Shown in pieces: positions 34,230 to 44,044 of a stretch of DNA of 64,000 nt. The position numbers and the translations under genes were made by a program. The notes under the pieces are model-generated. The model was not told where the DNA came from and did not search any database. It was given only the letters and a program-made list of their open reading frames with translations. The DNA comes from UBA969 sp041694635. GTDB lineage: Bacteria; Planctomycetota; Planctomycetia; Gemmatales; Gemmataceae. How positions within the stretch are numbered: the first letter of the stretch is position 1; each line of letters begins with the position of its first letter. Location: assembly GCA_041694635.1 (NCBI GenBank), contig JBDNHI010000104.1:11904-75903 (forward strand), given 5' to 3'.

Positions 34230-36014
34230 ATGGCTATTTTATTGCAAATAAAAGGTGCTTGTAAAGGTTACGGCGAACAAATTCTTCTTGACAGTGCAGA
34301 TGCTTCCATCAGCGATAATGTCAAAGTAGGCTTTATCGGTAGAAATGGTGCAGGCAAAAGCACTCTTTTGCGAATTCTTTTAGGTGAAGAAGATTTGGAT
34401 AACGGTGAAATTATTCGTCACCCTGCCCTTCGCCTTGGTTACCTCAGGCAGCACGACCCATTCGTTCCCGGTGAAAGTGCAATCGAATTTCTTCAGCGGG
34501 ATAGCGGACAACCTTCATGGAAGTGTGGCGAAGTCGCTGGACAATTTGAAATTAAAGGTACCTACTTAGATGGCCCCGTTAATAAACTTTCGGGCGGTTG
34601 GCAAACTCGCGTCAAACTTTCTGCTCTTCTTCTAAGCGAGCCAAATCTTCTTCTGTTGGATGAGCCTACCAACTTCCTCGACCTTCGAACTCAAATTCTT
34701 TTAGAGCATTTCCTTGTAAATTACAAAGCCGCTTGTTTGATCGTTTCTCACGATCGCGCATTTCTTGGTTCTACTTGTGATCATATATTGGATCTTTCTG
34801 CAGGAAAACTTACTGCTTTTCCTGGTAAAGTTGAATCTTATCTTACTTTTTTGGAAGAAAAGCAACTTCACGAGCAGCGTTCGAATCAAGCCGTGCTTGT
34901 AAAAATGAAGCACCTTGAGGAATTTATTGCGAAAAATAAGGCACGGGCAAGTACTGCAACCCTTGCAAAATCAAAAGAAAAACAACTCGAGCGACTCGAG
35001 CTTACTAAGATTGAAAATGCACAACCGGTCCCTAGAATTCGTGCACCTCGAGTTGCGGCTCGAAAAGGACCTGCGCTTCGATGTAAAAATCTGGTCATAG
35101 GTTATCCTGAAAGAAGCATCGCTTCTGATGTAAATATAGAAATTGAACATGGTTCTAGAATTGCAATTGTGGGAGATAACGGTCAAGGAAAAACCACATT
35201 TCTACGGACCCTTGTTGATTCATTAAAGCCTATAGAAGGTGAAGTTCGGTGGGGGCACGGTTGTCAGATTGGCATTTATGCTCAGCATGTGTATACCAGT
35301 CTTTCTGAAAAACAAACCGTTATGGAGTACCTTTATCAGCACGCAGCTCGAGGGAAAAAAGATCAAGAAATTCAAGAAGTGGCAGGCTCCTTTTTGTTTC
35401 GTGGCAGCCATTCTAAGAAGCCAATTTCTGTGCTTTCAGGTGGTGAAAGAGCTCGTCTTTGCCTTGCTGGTTTAATGCTAAGTGATATTAATATTCTTAT
35501 TCTTGATGAGCCTGGTAACCATTTAGATGTTGATACAGTTGAATCACTTGCAGATGCTTTAACAGCGTATTCTGGCACCGTGATTTTTACCAGTCACGAC
35601 CGGCATTTTACTAGAAAAATTGCCACGGGCATCGTTGAAGTCCGCGACGGTCGCGTTATCAGTTATAACGGTCAATATGAAAGTTACGTTTATAAAGTAA
35701 ATAAAGAAATTGAAGCAGGTGAAAGAGAATTGGCTACTCAATTAGCTAAAACCCCAGATGCGGTTGCTAAAACGGTTAAGTCTGCCATTGTTGCAGCGCC
35801 AAAATCTGACCTAGACCCTAAAAAAGAAATCAAGCTGGTCGAAAAAAATATTGCTCAACTCGATGCTCAAAAACGAAGCCTTAACGCTCGATTGCCAAAA
35901 ATAACTGATATTGAAGAACTCGATCAAGTCGAAAATGAGCTTTCAATTATTTCTATAAAACTTACTGCAGCAGAAGATCTCTGGAGTGAATTCAATGATC
36001 TGATTCAGGATTAG
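34230..36014 (+). CDS. ABC-F family ATPase
   Basis: A soluble tandem ABC protein acting on ribosomes. Domain 1 has Walker A GRNGAGKST, signature LSGGWQTRV and Walker B LLLLDEPTNFLD. The linker (about 200-275) is a charged helical pair (KNKARASTATLAKSKEKQLERLE), the ABC-F interdomain element. Domain 2 has GDNGQGKTT, LSGGERARL and ILILDEPGNHLDV (the second acidic motif reads DEPGN rather than DEPTN). A C-terminal coiled coil (about 520-594) follows. It resembles YheS/Uup more than EttA because of this tail. Length 594 is normal. No membrane segments. Confidence 0.93.
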   Translation: MAILLQIKGACKGYGEQILLDSADASISDNVKVGFIGRNGAGKSTLLRILLGEEDLDNGEIIRHPALRLGYLRQHDPFVPGESAIEFLQRDSGQPSWKCGEVAGQFEIKGTYLDGPVNKLSGGWQTRVKLSALLLSEPNLLLLDEPTNFLDLRTQILLEHFLVNYKAACLIVSHDRAFLGSTCDHILDLSAGKLTAFPGKVESYLTFLEEKQLHEQRSNQAVLVKMKHLEEFIAKNKARASTATLAKSKEKQLERLELTKIENAQPVPRIRAPRVAARKGPALRCKNLVIGYPERSIASDVNIEIEHGSRIAIVGDNGQGKTTFLRTLVDSLKPIEGEVRWGHGCQIGIYAQHVYTSLSEKQTVMEYLYQHAARGKKDQEIQEVAGSFLFRGSHSKKPISVLSGGERARLCLAGLMLSDINILILDEPGNHLDVDTVESLADALTAYSGTVIFTSHDRHFTRKIATGIVEVRDGRVISYNGQYESYVYKVNKEIEAGERELATQLAKTPDAVAKTVKSAIVAAPKSDLDPKKEIKLVEKNIAQLDAQKRSLNARLPKITDIEELDQVENELSIISIKLTAAEDLWSEFNDLIQD

Positions 36015-36038
36015 TAAATTTAATCGAATATTTATTTG

Positions 36039-36072
36039 AAGAAAACCAAGACGACTCTTGCTTGGTCTTCTT
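36039..36072 (+). terminator. Terminator after the ABC-F gene
   Basis: A 12-bp stem with one mismatch (36039-36050 with 36061-36072) closes a 10-base loop, 25 bases after the stop. The T tail is weak (AAATTT), so efficiency is uncertain. Confidence 0.6.
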
Positions 36073-36355
36073 AAATTTATACTTGCTTGCAAATCAAGTA
36101 GACTGATTTTCCTACATTTTTAATAAGTATAAGTAAATGGTTTAAATCTTAAGATTGGCTTTCTCCTTACGCATAAAGGGGTTGCTGTATTCAAGCAATT
36201 TTTTGATGACTTTCTTGCAAGTTCTAAATGTTCTTTATAAAAAAATGATGTAACCATATTTATTAATTGATAGTATTGATTTTTTGCTGGTAATGATAAT
36301 GTCTAAAGTTCAGGCTTTAAAGTACCATTTAATAACTTTCTAGGAAATCAGTTTA
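36073..36355. other. AT-rich intergenic region
   Basis: Separates the ABC-F terminator from the exported hydrolase. It probably holds that gene's promoter (TTGATA and TAATGATAAT boxes near 36265-36300), but no element is clear enough to place. No coding sequence is visible. Confidence 0.5.
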
Positions 36356-37723
36356 ATGAATTATTCAAATTTAAAATGGCTTCTTTTTGGTTTTATTTTT
36401 AGCATATTACCCCAAATACAAGCGCAAAAATCACCCTATGATATTTTCCCTCTCGCTGAACCTCCTTTTTATCGAGTTCGTTATGAAGCATCTGAAAAAG
36501 TTGGCGAATTAATCTTCCCTGTCAATTTTACCCTATGGATACCAAAAGATGTCAAAGTACTCCGAGGGGTCGTTGTCCATCAGCACGGTTGCGGTGAAGG
36601 TTCTTGTAAATCTGGTTTGACAGGCGCTTATGACCTTCATTGGCAAGCCCTAGCAAGGAAGCACGATTGCGCCCTCCTAGCACCGTCCTATGAACAACCC
36701 GAAAAAGCTGATTGTCAAATGTGGTGCGACCCTCGGAATGGATCTGCAATTGCCTTTCAGAATTGCCTAGTTGATCTTGGTGTAAAGTCTGGGCACCCAG
36801 AATTATCAAAGTTGCCTTGGGCTTTGTGGGGTCATAGTGGGGGTGGTCATTGGGCGGGTGGGATGGCCTTGATTTATCCAGAAAGGGTTATTGCAGCTTG
36901 GTTACGCTCTGGCGTTCCTCTTCTAAAGATGAATCCTGAAAAGGGTGGTATCAAATCGCACTCCTTGCAAAAAGAAGCATTGAATGTACCCATTATGTGT
37001 AACCCGGGAACAAAAGAAGGTGTCACTGTAAAAGATGGCCGCTTTGCCGGGGTCTGGCCAGCTAATGAAGCTTTCTTTTATGATGTTCGGGCTCAGGGTG
37101 GATTGATAGGTGTTGCTGTTGATCCTTTGTCTGCACATGAGTGTGGTAATCAGCGATACCTTGCTATACTTTGGCTTGACGCTTGCCTTGAAGCAAGGTT
37201 GCCTAAAATTGTTGGAGGTTCTCTCAAAATAATGTCAAATGAAAAGTTTTGGTTGGGTCCCATTCTTGGTGGTGAAGCGGTTTCGATTGCAAAAGCCCAA
37301 GGAGATATTCTTAAATATGGTTGGCTGCCTAATGAAGCAGTTGCAAAGGCTTGGATGCAATATGTAAAAGATACAAACATCACGGATTTAACGCCGCCTC
37401 TTGCGCCGCTGAATTTGCGCCTTGAAGGAAATAAGCTGACTTGGGATGCTCAAGCAGACCTCGAAAGTGGGCTAGCAAGTTTTGTAATTGAAAGAGACGG
37501 TCAAATTCTTGCTAATTTTCCTGATCAAGGAAAGAATCCTTTTGGCAGACCAATCTTTCAAAACCTGCAATACAGTGATACTCCCACGCAACCACTGGTT
37601 GCTATGCAATTTGTTGACACAAAACCCGAAGTTGGAAAGAAGCATAGTTATCGTGTTATTGCAGTGAATACAGTAGGGCTAAAGTCTGCCCCAAGTGGAA
37701 AATCCATAAAAGTAAATGAATAA
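36356..37723 (+). CDS. Exported alpha/beta hydrolase-like protein with fibronectin-like tail
   Basis: The signal peptide LKWLLFGFIFSILPQIQAQ ends near residue 24. The hydrolase region (about 40-300) has GVVVHQHGCGEGSC as the oxyanion segment, the nucleophile serine in ALWGHSGGGHWAGG, and a candidate histidine in LSAHECGNQRYL. It contains several cysteines, suiting a periplasmic protein. Residues 340-455 (DLTPPLAPLNLRLEGNKLTWDAQADLESGLASFVIERDGQIL and the closing HSYRVIAVNTVGLKSAPS) form a fibronectin type III-like domain. Substrate unknown; an ester or polysaccharide substrate is plausible. AGGAAA lies about nine bases upstream of the ATG. Confidence 0.8.
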   Translation: MNYSNLKWLLFGFIFSILPQIQAQKSPYDIFPLAEPPFYRVRYEASEKVGELIFPVNFTLWIPKDVKVLRGVVVHQHGCGEGSCKSGLTGAYDLHWQALARKHDCALLAPSYEQPEKADCQMWCDPRNGSAIAFQNCLVDLGVKSGHPELSKLPWALWGHSGGGHWAGGMALIYPERVIAAWLRSGVPLLKMNPEKGGIKSHSLQKEALNVPIMCNPGTKEGVTVKDGRFAGVWPANEAFFYDVRAQGGLIGVAVDPLSAHECGNQRYLAILWLDACLEARLPKIVGGSLKIMSNEKFWLGPILGGEAVSIAKAQGDILKYGWLPNEAVAKAWMQYVKDTNITDLTPPLAPLNLRLEGNKLTWDAQADLESGLASFVIERDGQILANFPDQGKNPFGRPIFQNLQYSDTPTQPLVAMQFVDTKPEVGKKHSYRVIAVNTVGLKSAPSGKSIKVNE

Positions 37724-38177
37724 GTCTTGTTATAAAAATTTGTGCCAATGATTTTAATGGGTCAAAAAACTAGGTTACAAATATTAAGCTAGCTGAGATT
37801 TTACAACTTTAAATAGATAAGCTTGCGTTAGAAGCAAACTACTTTTGGGATAAGAAGTTTTGATGCGAAGAGAAACCTTGCAGAAATTAACAAAGCGTTA
37901 TCAAATTCGAAAGTTGCAAATTAATAAATGAAGAAATGCAATTGAGTAGATTTCAAAATTGTTTTGAAAAAAGTAAACCTTTAGAACCTGACAGTTGTCA
38001 AACCAAGAGGTAAAAGATCACCCCCTGACATTTTCATTTTTTATGCCTTTTACTATTGTTGGGAAAGGTATTTCTACAAGAATTCGGTTGAGAAAGTTTA
38101 TGAGATGAGAATTTATTTTCTGCTTAATCACGATGCGATCTATTGAACATCTTGCATCAAACTTTTCAAGTTTAAAA
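37724..38177. other. Intergenic region between convergent genes
   Basis: AT-rich, 454 bases, no open reading frame longer than about 25 codons and no recognisable family remnant. A weak hairpin (AAACTT-TTC-AAGTTT, near 38158-38172) could act as terminator for the cotH-like gene but lacks a T tract. Confidence 0.5.
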
Positions 38178-40244
38178 TCATTTTGCTTCTGAGTTAAGTT
38201 CTACAGGTGAACTCCAATGCCCACAGCGCCCGGTATCATCGCACCAACGCACTCTAATTCGATAACGGCCCTGCTCCATAAAAATTTCAGGAGGAATATT
38301 GAAATTGGTACCCGATTCTTGGTTGTTACGCCAAAGTTCTTGAAGTTCATACCACCCCAGCTTGCCTAACCGACCAACCCTGCATTCTAAAACGGCAGGT
38401 TTATGCCCTAAGGGTGAAACAAAAGCCGAAGCAGTAAAAATAAATTGTGCACCCTCAGCCCGTTTTAATGTAGCAGTTCCAGGAATTTTTTGGTCTTTAG
38501 CTTCGTGAGAAAGGTACCCCCAACCGTAACCTCTTTGATCTCCATCGTTGGGCGCATAGCTTTTATTTGGACGAGAGTCGGTGCAAAAATCGATAAGATA
38601 TTTGCGAAATCCATTAAAATCATTTGTTGTTAAGGTTCGTTTCCAAGGTCCGCCAAAGTGATCCGCACCACAAGGGTTGACAAAGTAGGAACCTTTTTGA
38701 TTCATTCTCGGGTGTTGGTTCCACATCGATTCATCGAGTTTGGACCAGTCAACCAAATAACCTTTAGGGGTCAGGGCCTTCGCAAGATCCGAAGTTAGTT
38801 GCCCAACTTGTCCACCATTATCCGTGTTATCAGAAGCAAAGAGGTCGAGTATTTCTCTAGCTCGGTTTCGATATTCCAGCGCAATTTTCGGGTGATTTAG
38901 GCAAGCCATAGCATCGATAATGCCTGGTTGATGGTGTCGGGGTACAAACATCATATCGTTATCCCAAGGAATTGGAGCCCAGTGGCCATCTGGATTACGG
39001 TAATAACCGTGGTTGCCATCGGGCCGTAGGTCAACATTTCCTAGAAGGCGATTCATTGCGTGAAAACTAAAGAAGGCAGGAAGATTTAAGTTCGTTCTCC
39101 ACCAAGCTTCATTAGGATTAGAGCGCATACCGTTAAGAAATTTTTCCCATTCCTTAGGGGCATCGGTCAAATCGCGTGGTGTATGTTTGATGCCACTTTG
39201 AATACTAACACTAAGTCCATCTGGCAACTTTGAATCTGCTAATAATTTGGGTTCCATATCGCCAATTGCTACATAAAGTCCCCAAAGGTCGCCTTCGAAT
39301 TGATCCTTAATTGAAACTTCTTCAGTATTGTCAACAATTCGCCATTGCACCCAGGTTGCTTGTGGACTTGGAACGCCAGCAAGGCGATAAGCCCGCATAG
39401 ATAAGACTTCATCAAGGCCAGAAATGCCACGAAGAACGGGAATGTAAGGGGTTGAACCGCCAGGATTGAGGTTAAGACTGTCGCAAGTATGCGGAAAAGG
39501 AGAACCATCATGGTTTTGGATAGGAACATCGTGCCCTTTATTAAATTTAAGGCCCCATTTGTTTTTGCCCCCGATATGGGCACTGCCTTGCCCTCGGTTA
39601 TTTAACTGGATGTGGTCGTAAACAACACCTTTGTAGACAAAAGTTCCTTGCTGCTTTTGCTTATGAAAGTTGCCATCCCATTGACTTCGTGCAACATCAG
39701 TTTGCAGAGCGATTAAAATTAAAGATTGAAGTGTGTTAAGGAAATCAGGAGAGAATTTTAAAGGGAGGGTCTTGCCCGGATCGCGGGTACCAATCCATTC
39801 TGCGGGTCCGTTATCACAGTACCAGGCGTAATTAGGGCAAGTATCGTCTGGTGGAGGTGATTGGGTTATTTTTCCTGATACATCTGTTGCAATAATGCGG
39901 TACCGCATCAACCAGCGATGGCGCTGATAATTAGCGGGCACATTGATAGAAAAAATTCCATCTCCTGCCTTGACATCACCTTCTTTGCCATCATCTCGCA
40001 TAGGCATGTCGATCCATTCCTTTTCGTAGGATGGGTCCGATTTTCGAATATATTTTCCTGGGCCAACGGATTGCAGTTTCAAAATGGCTTTGCTTATTCC
40101 TTGGCCGATTTGAGCGGTTACCAAAACGGAAACATTACTTCTTGGTTGAATTGGGTGATGCCAAGTTTGTAAGTTCCTTATTGGCTGGTCGTCGAAGTGA
40201 AATGCTAGGAAAATAAAACTTGCAAAATATTGAATATAAGACAT
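38178..40244 (-). CDS. CotH-like exported protein kinase
   Basis: CotH proteins are atypical kinases that phosphorylate spore-coat or envelope proteins. From ATG 40244 the chain has an export signal SYIQYFASFIFLAF; TTG 40268 is an alternative start. Residues 60-150 form a beta domain (MRDDGKEGDVKAGDGIFS). The CotH core includes YDHIQLNNRGQGSAHIGGK followed by KWGLKFNKG (a form of the RGxSS...KKSYRLKF motif), and the NLLGNVDLRPDGNHGYYRN then PIPWDNDMMF segment that carries the catalytic aspartate. The last 110 residues resemble a fibronectin-like domain. At 688 residues it is a normal planctomycete-type CotH protein. Kinase activity is inferred. Confidence 0.85.
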   Translation of the reverse strand: MSYIQYFASFIFLAFHFDDQPIRNLQTWHHPIQPRSNVSVLVTAQIGQGISKAILKLQSVGPGKYIRKSDPSYEKEWIDMPMRDDGKEGDVKAGDGIFSINVPANYQRHRWLMRYRIIATDVSGKITQSPPPDDTCPNYAWYCDNGPAEWIGTRDPGKTLPLKFSPDFLNTLQSLILIALQTDVARSQWDGNFHKQKQQGTFVYKGVVYDHIQLNNRGQGSAHIGGKNKWGLKFNKGHDVPIQNHDGSPFPHTCDSLNLNPGGSTPYIPVLRGISGLDEVLSMRAYRLAGVPSPQATWVQWRIVDNTEEVSIKDQFEGDLWGLYVAIGDMEPKLLADSKLPDGLSVSIQSGIKHTPRDLTDAPKEWEKFLNGMRSNPNEAWWRTNLNLPAFFSFHAMNRLLGNVDLRPDGNHGYYRNPDGHWAPIPWDNDMMFVPRHHQPGIIDAMACLNHPKIALEYRNRAREILDLFASDNTDNGGQVGQLTSDLAKALTPKGYLVDWSKLDESMWNQHPRMNQKGSYFVNPCGADHFGGPWKRTLTTNDFNGFRKYLIDFCTDSRPNKSYAPNDGDQRGYGWGYLSHEAKDQKIPGTATLKRAEGAQFIFTASAFVSPLGHKPAVLECRVGRLGKLGWYELQELWRNNQESGTNFNIPPEIFMEQGRYRIRVRWCDDTGRCGHWSSPVELNSEAK

Positions 40245-40538
40245 AAGAACTTTCTGTTTAGAATTCAATTATCTTTAAGATGTCTTTGTTTCCTTGCTGG
40301 CATTCAATTGTCATAGTTTTATGAATCCTAAGGGTTCAATTACTAATGTAATAACTGGTTTGAAAGCTTTATTGCCCATCTAATCTTAAGGTAGTTGATA
40401 ATACTGTGAAACGCAATCTGATAATATTTTACTGAAATCCTATAAGGTTTTTGCAATAATTGTGAGGGACTTGAACCTGATTATTTACATACTTTTTGAG
40501 TCTTAGAATAAAGCAATGAATTTAGAGGAAGAAGGGAG

Positions 40539-40612
40539 TGCACCTGACTGGAGTCGAACCAGTAACCTTCGGTTTCGTAGACCGATGCTCTATCCAATTG
40601 AGCTACAAGTGC
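40539..40612 (-). tRNA. tRNA-Arg (anticodon ACG)
   Basis: A 74-nt cloverleaf on the minus strand: acceptor GCACTTG/CAGGTGC with one G-U pair, T8 A9, D arm GCTC...GAGC, anticodon stem TCGGT/ACCGA with loop CTACGAA, variable AGGTT, and T arm ACTGG-TTCGACT-CCAGT. The discriminator is A; CCA is not encoded. A34 is expected to be edited to inosine to read CGU, CGC and CGA. Confidence 0.97.
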
Positions 40613-40877
40613 ATTAACACGAATGTTATGAATATAGGATAGAAAGCACGATTAGTCAACGCATTGGCTTTGTATTTTGCATTGATTATAAGCGAAAAAG
40701 TTCTGTTTTACATTTAATATGCCTGTAATTTGAGCTTGGTAAACTGTATGGGTTGAGATGATTTTTTTGTTCGGAAGTAACTCTTAATCAAATAAATTCG
40801 ATGCATCAATTTGCACGCCTGATTTCTATGTTGCATATTTCTTCTAGACTCACCTTTGTCATCAGGAGGATGCACCA

Positions 40878-41636
40878 GTGTTCCGCAAAAGAATGTTATT
40901 AATTCCGGCCATAATCAGTTTGATGAATTCAAGTCAAAGTTATTCTCAACAAGTACCTTCCAATCTGAACCCTCAGATAATTGGAAAAACCTCAATCCTA
41001 TCAGCAGATAGCAAAGATCAAACCCTTGCCAATCATGTTGCAGAAAGATTGCAATTAAGTGGCCTATTGGTTGATTTTAAGATTGAAATTAAGGTGATTG
41101 GAAGTAGCGCTGAATTGGAAGGAATCGTAGGTAACAAAGCACAAAAAGATGCGGCGTTAACTGTGACCCGACAGACAACTGGCATTGTTCAAGTTGTTGA
41201 TAAGTTGCAAATTCTGCCAGAAGCAACTGCCAATGTAGTTATTCAGTCATCGCAAGTACCGATGTTGCCAACCCCAACTCCATTACCTGGAAATATGCCA
41301 GGAAATGCAGGTGGGATGAGGCAACTACCAAGTCAGAACCAGATGATCCCCGAGCCAATTCCCGTTGGCCAAAGTGGGATGTCTTACTCCTATGATGTGA
41401 ATCCACCCAAGATGCCACCTTACGCTTGGCCAAGTTATGCTCCGACTAATAATTTTTCAAGGGTTGCTTATCCGGAAGCTTACCCTGCAAATGCCTGGCC
41501 CTTCATAGGACCGGTTCACCCGTTCCCAAAGGTTCCGCTAGGATGGCGTTCTGTGAAGCTTGAGTGGGACGATGGCCATTGGTGGTTTAGCCAATGTGCA
41601 ACAAAGCATAATTATTGGAAATTGCGCTACTGGTAA
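40878..41636 (+). CDS. BON-domain exported protein
   Basis: The start is GTG at 40878 with AGGAGG eight bases upstream. The signal peptide RMLLIPAIISLMNSSQSYSQ ends near residue 24. A BON domain (about 43-113, QTLANHVAERLQLSG, then VIGSSAELEGIVGNKAQKDAAL, then GIVQVVDKLQI) follows; BON domains bind phospholipids or envelope polymers. The remaining 140 residues are rich in Pro, Met, Tyr and Ala (LPTPTPLPGNMPGNAGG) without recognised domains. The end, WWFSQCATKHNYWKLRYW, is strongly aromatic. A terminator follows. Likely periplasmic or outer-membrane associated. Confidence 0.82.
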   Translation: MFRKRMLLIPAIISLMNSSQSYSQQVPSNLNPQIIGKTSILSADSKDQTLANHVAERLQLSGLLVDFKIEIKVIGSSAELEGIVGNKAQKDAALTVTRQTTGIVQVVDKLQILPEATANVVIQSSQVPMLPTPTPLPGNMPGNAGGMRQLPSQNQMIPEPIPVGQSGMSYSYDVNPPKMPPYAWPSYAPTNNFSRVAYPEAYPANAWPFIGPVHPFPKVPLGWRSVKLEWDDGHWWFSQCATKHNYWKLRYW

Positions 41637-41664
41637 CTGATAGCATAAAATAAAAAAAAACGAG

Positions 41665-41692
41665 AAAGCCATCTAATGAAGATGGCTTTTTT
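41665..41692. terminator. Bidirectional terminator between BON gene and priA
   Basis: A perfect 10-bp stem (41665-41674 with 41680-41689) closes a 5-base loop. T tracts lie on both sides (T6 on the plus strand, A9 upstream serving the minus strand), so it can end both the BON gene and the convergent priA. Confidence 0.92.
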
Positions 41693-41695
41693 GCT

Positions 41696-43942
41696 TTAAA
41701 GGAGGTTGTATGGGTCAATGTCAACAACAACTTCAATTCCGGAGGTGAATTTCATTTTACTTAATGCCGTTTGAATAAGTAGATGAAGCAGGGTGTGTTT
41801 TTCAGAGTGAATTTGCACATGAAATCGAAAGAATTCTTTGAGTTTAAAGACCGGAGCTTCGGAAGGGCCTAGAATTTTAAGTTTCCCAGAACCTTTGATT
41901 TCGGAAGTAACAAGGTGTAGATTTTCTCCTAGTTCATCAGCAAAAGCGGTTGCAGTTTCTACAGACTTGGATCGGATTACAATTCGTGCTAATCTGCAAA
42001 AAGGTGGAAAAAATAAGGCTTTCCGATGACCCATTTCTTCATTGACAAAAGAAATAAAATCGTGCTTTGCGGCTGATATGATTGCAGGGTGTTCAGGATA
42101 ATAAGTTTGAAAGTAAACCAAACCAGGCTTGTCTCCCCTGCCAGTTCTACCCGCAACTTGGGAAAGAAGCTGAAAGGTTCGTTCGGAGGCACGAAAATCT
42201 GGAATGTGAATCCCCATATCTGGATTGATCACACCAACCAGTAATACATTTGGAAAATCTAACCCCTTTGCGATCATTTGGGTTCCTACGAGAATGTTGA
42301 TTAGCCCTTCTCGGAAAGCATTGAGAATGTTTTCGTGACTACCCGGTTTAGTAGTGGAGTCAGAATCCATACGCCTGATGACTTTGTTGGGGAAAAGTTT
42401 ATTGATTTCTTCTTCGAGTTTTTCGGTACCCATACCGCGAAATTGAATGGTTTCGGTTTTACAAATCTCGCAACGAGAACTTGGTTTTTTTTCTGTTGCA
42501 CAATGGTGGCATAAAAGAACATTTTTTCGCTTGTGAAAAGTCATTGCAAGATCGCAATTAGTACAGTTCTCAACCGTCTTGCAAGAAGGGCATTGAATAA
42601 AGGTGTGGAACCCCCGCCTATTAAGAAAAAGCATCACTTGGCCATTTTGATCAAGAGCTCTTTTCATTCCTTTTTTTAAATCCTCACTGATAAGCCCGCG
42701 GAGGTTTGGAGAAGCCGGGGGAGAAGTTTTCATATCGATAATGATAACTGGGGGCATAGGCAAATCTCGAACCCGTTTGGAAAGTGTAAGAATTTTATAG
42801 TTTTCCTTGCAAGCGTTTTGCCAGCTTTCAAAGGAAGGAGTTGCAGAACCTAAAATAATGGGAATGTCTAAAATCCTAGCCCTTTTTACCGCAATATCTC
42901 GACTATGATACCTAGGGGTGTTATCTTGCTTGAAGGAGTTTTCGTGTTCTTCATCAATGACAATTAAACCAAGGTTAGGGCAAGGTGCAAAGATTGTACT
43001 TCTTGGCCCTATAACTACATCTACTTTACCCTCAGCAACAAGTTTCCAATTACGACCGCGCTCAGCTTCGCGTAGATTGCTATGAAGCACCACAATATTT
43101 GAAAATCGTTTTTTGAAGCGGAAGACCGTTTGTGGTGTCAGGCTAATTTCAGGAACCATAACAATAGCTTGTTTACCCGACTTAATGGCGGCATCGATAG
43201 CTTCGAGGTAGACTTCGGTTTTGCCACTACCGGTAACACCGTATAAAAGAAAGGTTGCAAATTTGGCAGAGAAAACTTGATCTGTAAGTACTTTAGAAGC
43301 CGCAATCTGTTCTTCGTTCAAACTTAAGGGAGAATTGTTTGGTTCGCTTGGGGCAGAGTCAAAGAGTATTGCGGATTCATCTGAAGCAGTTTTGGTAAGC
43401 CATCCAGTTTCAATAAGCCTGTTAATAACCCCAAGATTAGAGCCAGACTTGGTGCAGAGTTCCTTGAAAAGCATAGGTCGTTTTTGTTTTAATTGAGAAA
43501 AAATCTGAGTTTGCTGTAAACTAAATTTTTTTGTGGAAGATGAGGTATAAAATTTTTCAGAAAAATCTGCAAGGAATATTTTTGGGCTAATAGCGCCTGA
43601 CCTTACCCAGGCTGGAACCACCGCTTGAAGAACTTGGCCCCAACCGCACATATAATAGTCCGCAATCCATTTAGTGAATTCTAAAAGATGAATTGAAACC
43701 AAAGGTTCGTTATCAAGAATAGAAAGAATAGTTTTTAATTTAGGGCTAAATGGAATATGCCTAATGTCAACACAAAAACCAATTGCTGGCTTATTGCCCT
43801 TTCCTAATGGAACTTTAACGCGCTTGCCTTTGGATAAAAGTGCAGAAAGTTCGGTTGGAATAATGTACGAAAATGCTTTTCTGAGTGGACGATCAAATAC
43901 GATATCAGCAGTTAAAATCAAATCGTCGTGGACTGTGTCCAT
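41696..43942 (-). CDS. priA: Primosomal protein N' (replication restart helicase)
   Basis: Restarts stalled replication forks by loading the replicative helicase. The N-terminal 3'-end-binding and winged domains (1-200) are followed by the helicase core: Walker A GVTGSGKT (235-242), the DEEH box, and helicase motifs ending VAGRTGRGDKPG. The zinc-binding insert holds eight cysteines (CPSC, CTNC, CHHC, CEIC). Length 748 agrees with PriA. It stands alone on the minus strand and ends at the shared terminator. No missing motif was seen. Confidence 0.96.
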   Translation of the reverse strand: MDTVHDDLILTADIVFDRPLRKAFSYIIPTELSALLSKGKRVKVPLGKGNKPAIGFCVDIRHIPFSPKLKTILSILDNEPLVSIHLLEFTKWIADYYMCGWGQVLQAVVPAWVRSGAISPKIFLADFSEKFYTSSSTKKFSLQQTQIFSQLKQKRPMLFKELCTKSGSNLGVINRLIETGWLTKTASDESAILFDSAPSEPNNSPLSLNEEQIAASKVLTDQVFSAKFATFLLYGVTGSGKTEVYLEAIDAAIKSGKQAIVMVPEISLTPQTVFRFKKRFSNIVVLHSNLREAERGRNWKLVAEGKVDVVIGPRSTIFAPCPNLGLIVIDEEHENSFKQDNTPRYHSRDIAVKRARILDIPIILGSATPSFESWQNACKENYKILTLSKRVRDLPMPPVIIIDMKTSPPASPNLRGLISEDLKKGMKRALDQNGQVMLFLNRRGFHTFIQCPSCKTVENCTNCDLAMTFHKRKNVLLCHHCATEKKPSSRCEICKTETIQFRGMGTEKLEEEINKLFPNKVIRRMDSDSTTKPGSHENILNAFREGLINILVGTQMIAKGLDFPNVLLVGVINPDMGIHIPDFRASERTFQLLSQVAGRTGRGDKPGLVYFQTYYPEHPAIISAAKHDFISFVNEEMGHRKALFFPPFCRLARIVIRSKSVETATAFADELGENLHLVTSEIKGSGKLKILGPSEAPVFKLKEFFRFHVQIHSEKHTLLHLLIQTALSKMKFTSGIEVVVDIDPYNLL

Positions 43943-44044
43943 AATTTAAAGGCTGCCAAGGTTGCCAATATTAAAGTAAGAAAGTTATTCTCTCAAATAA
44001 TTTAAAATTAGCAAACCTAGCATTAAAAGAATAAGAATCTTGGG

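Noticed and set aside
37862..37930. Short frame of 22 codons with Arg/Lys-rich product
   Set aside because: Too short, no neighbour context and no supporting site; AT-rich intergenic DNA gives such frames by chance.
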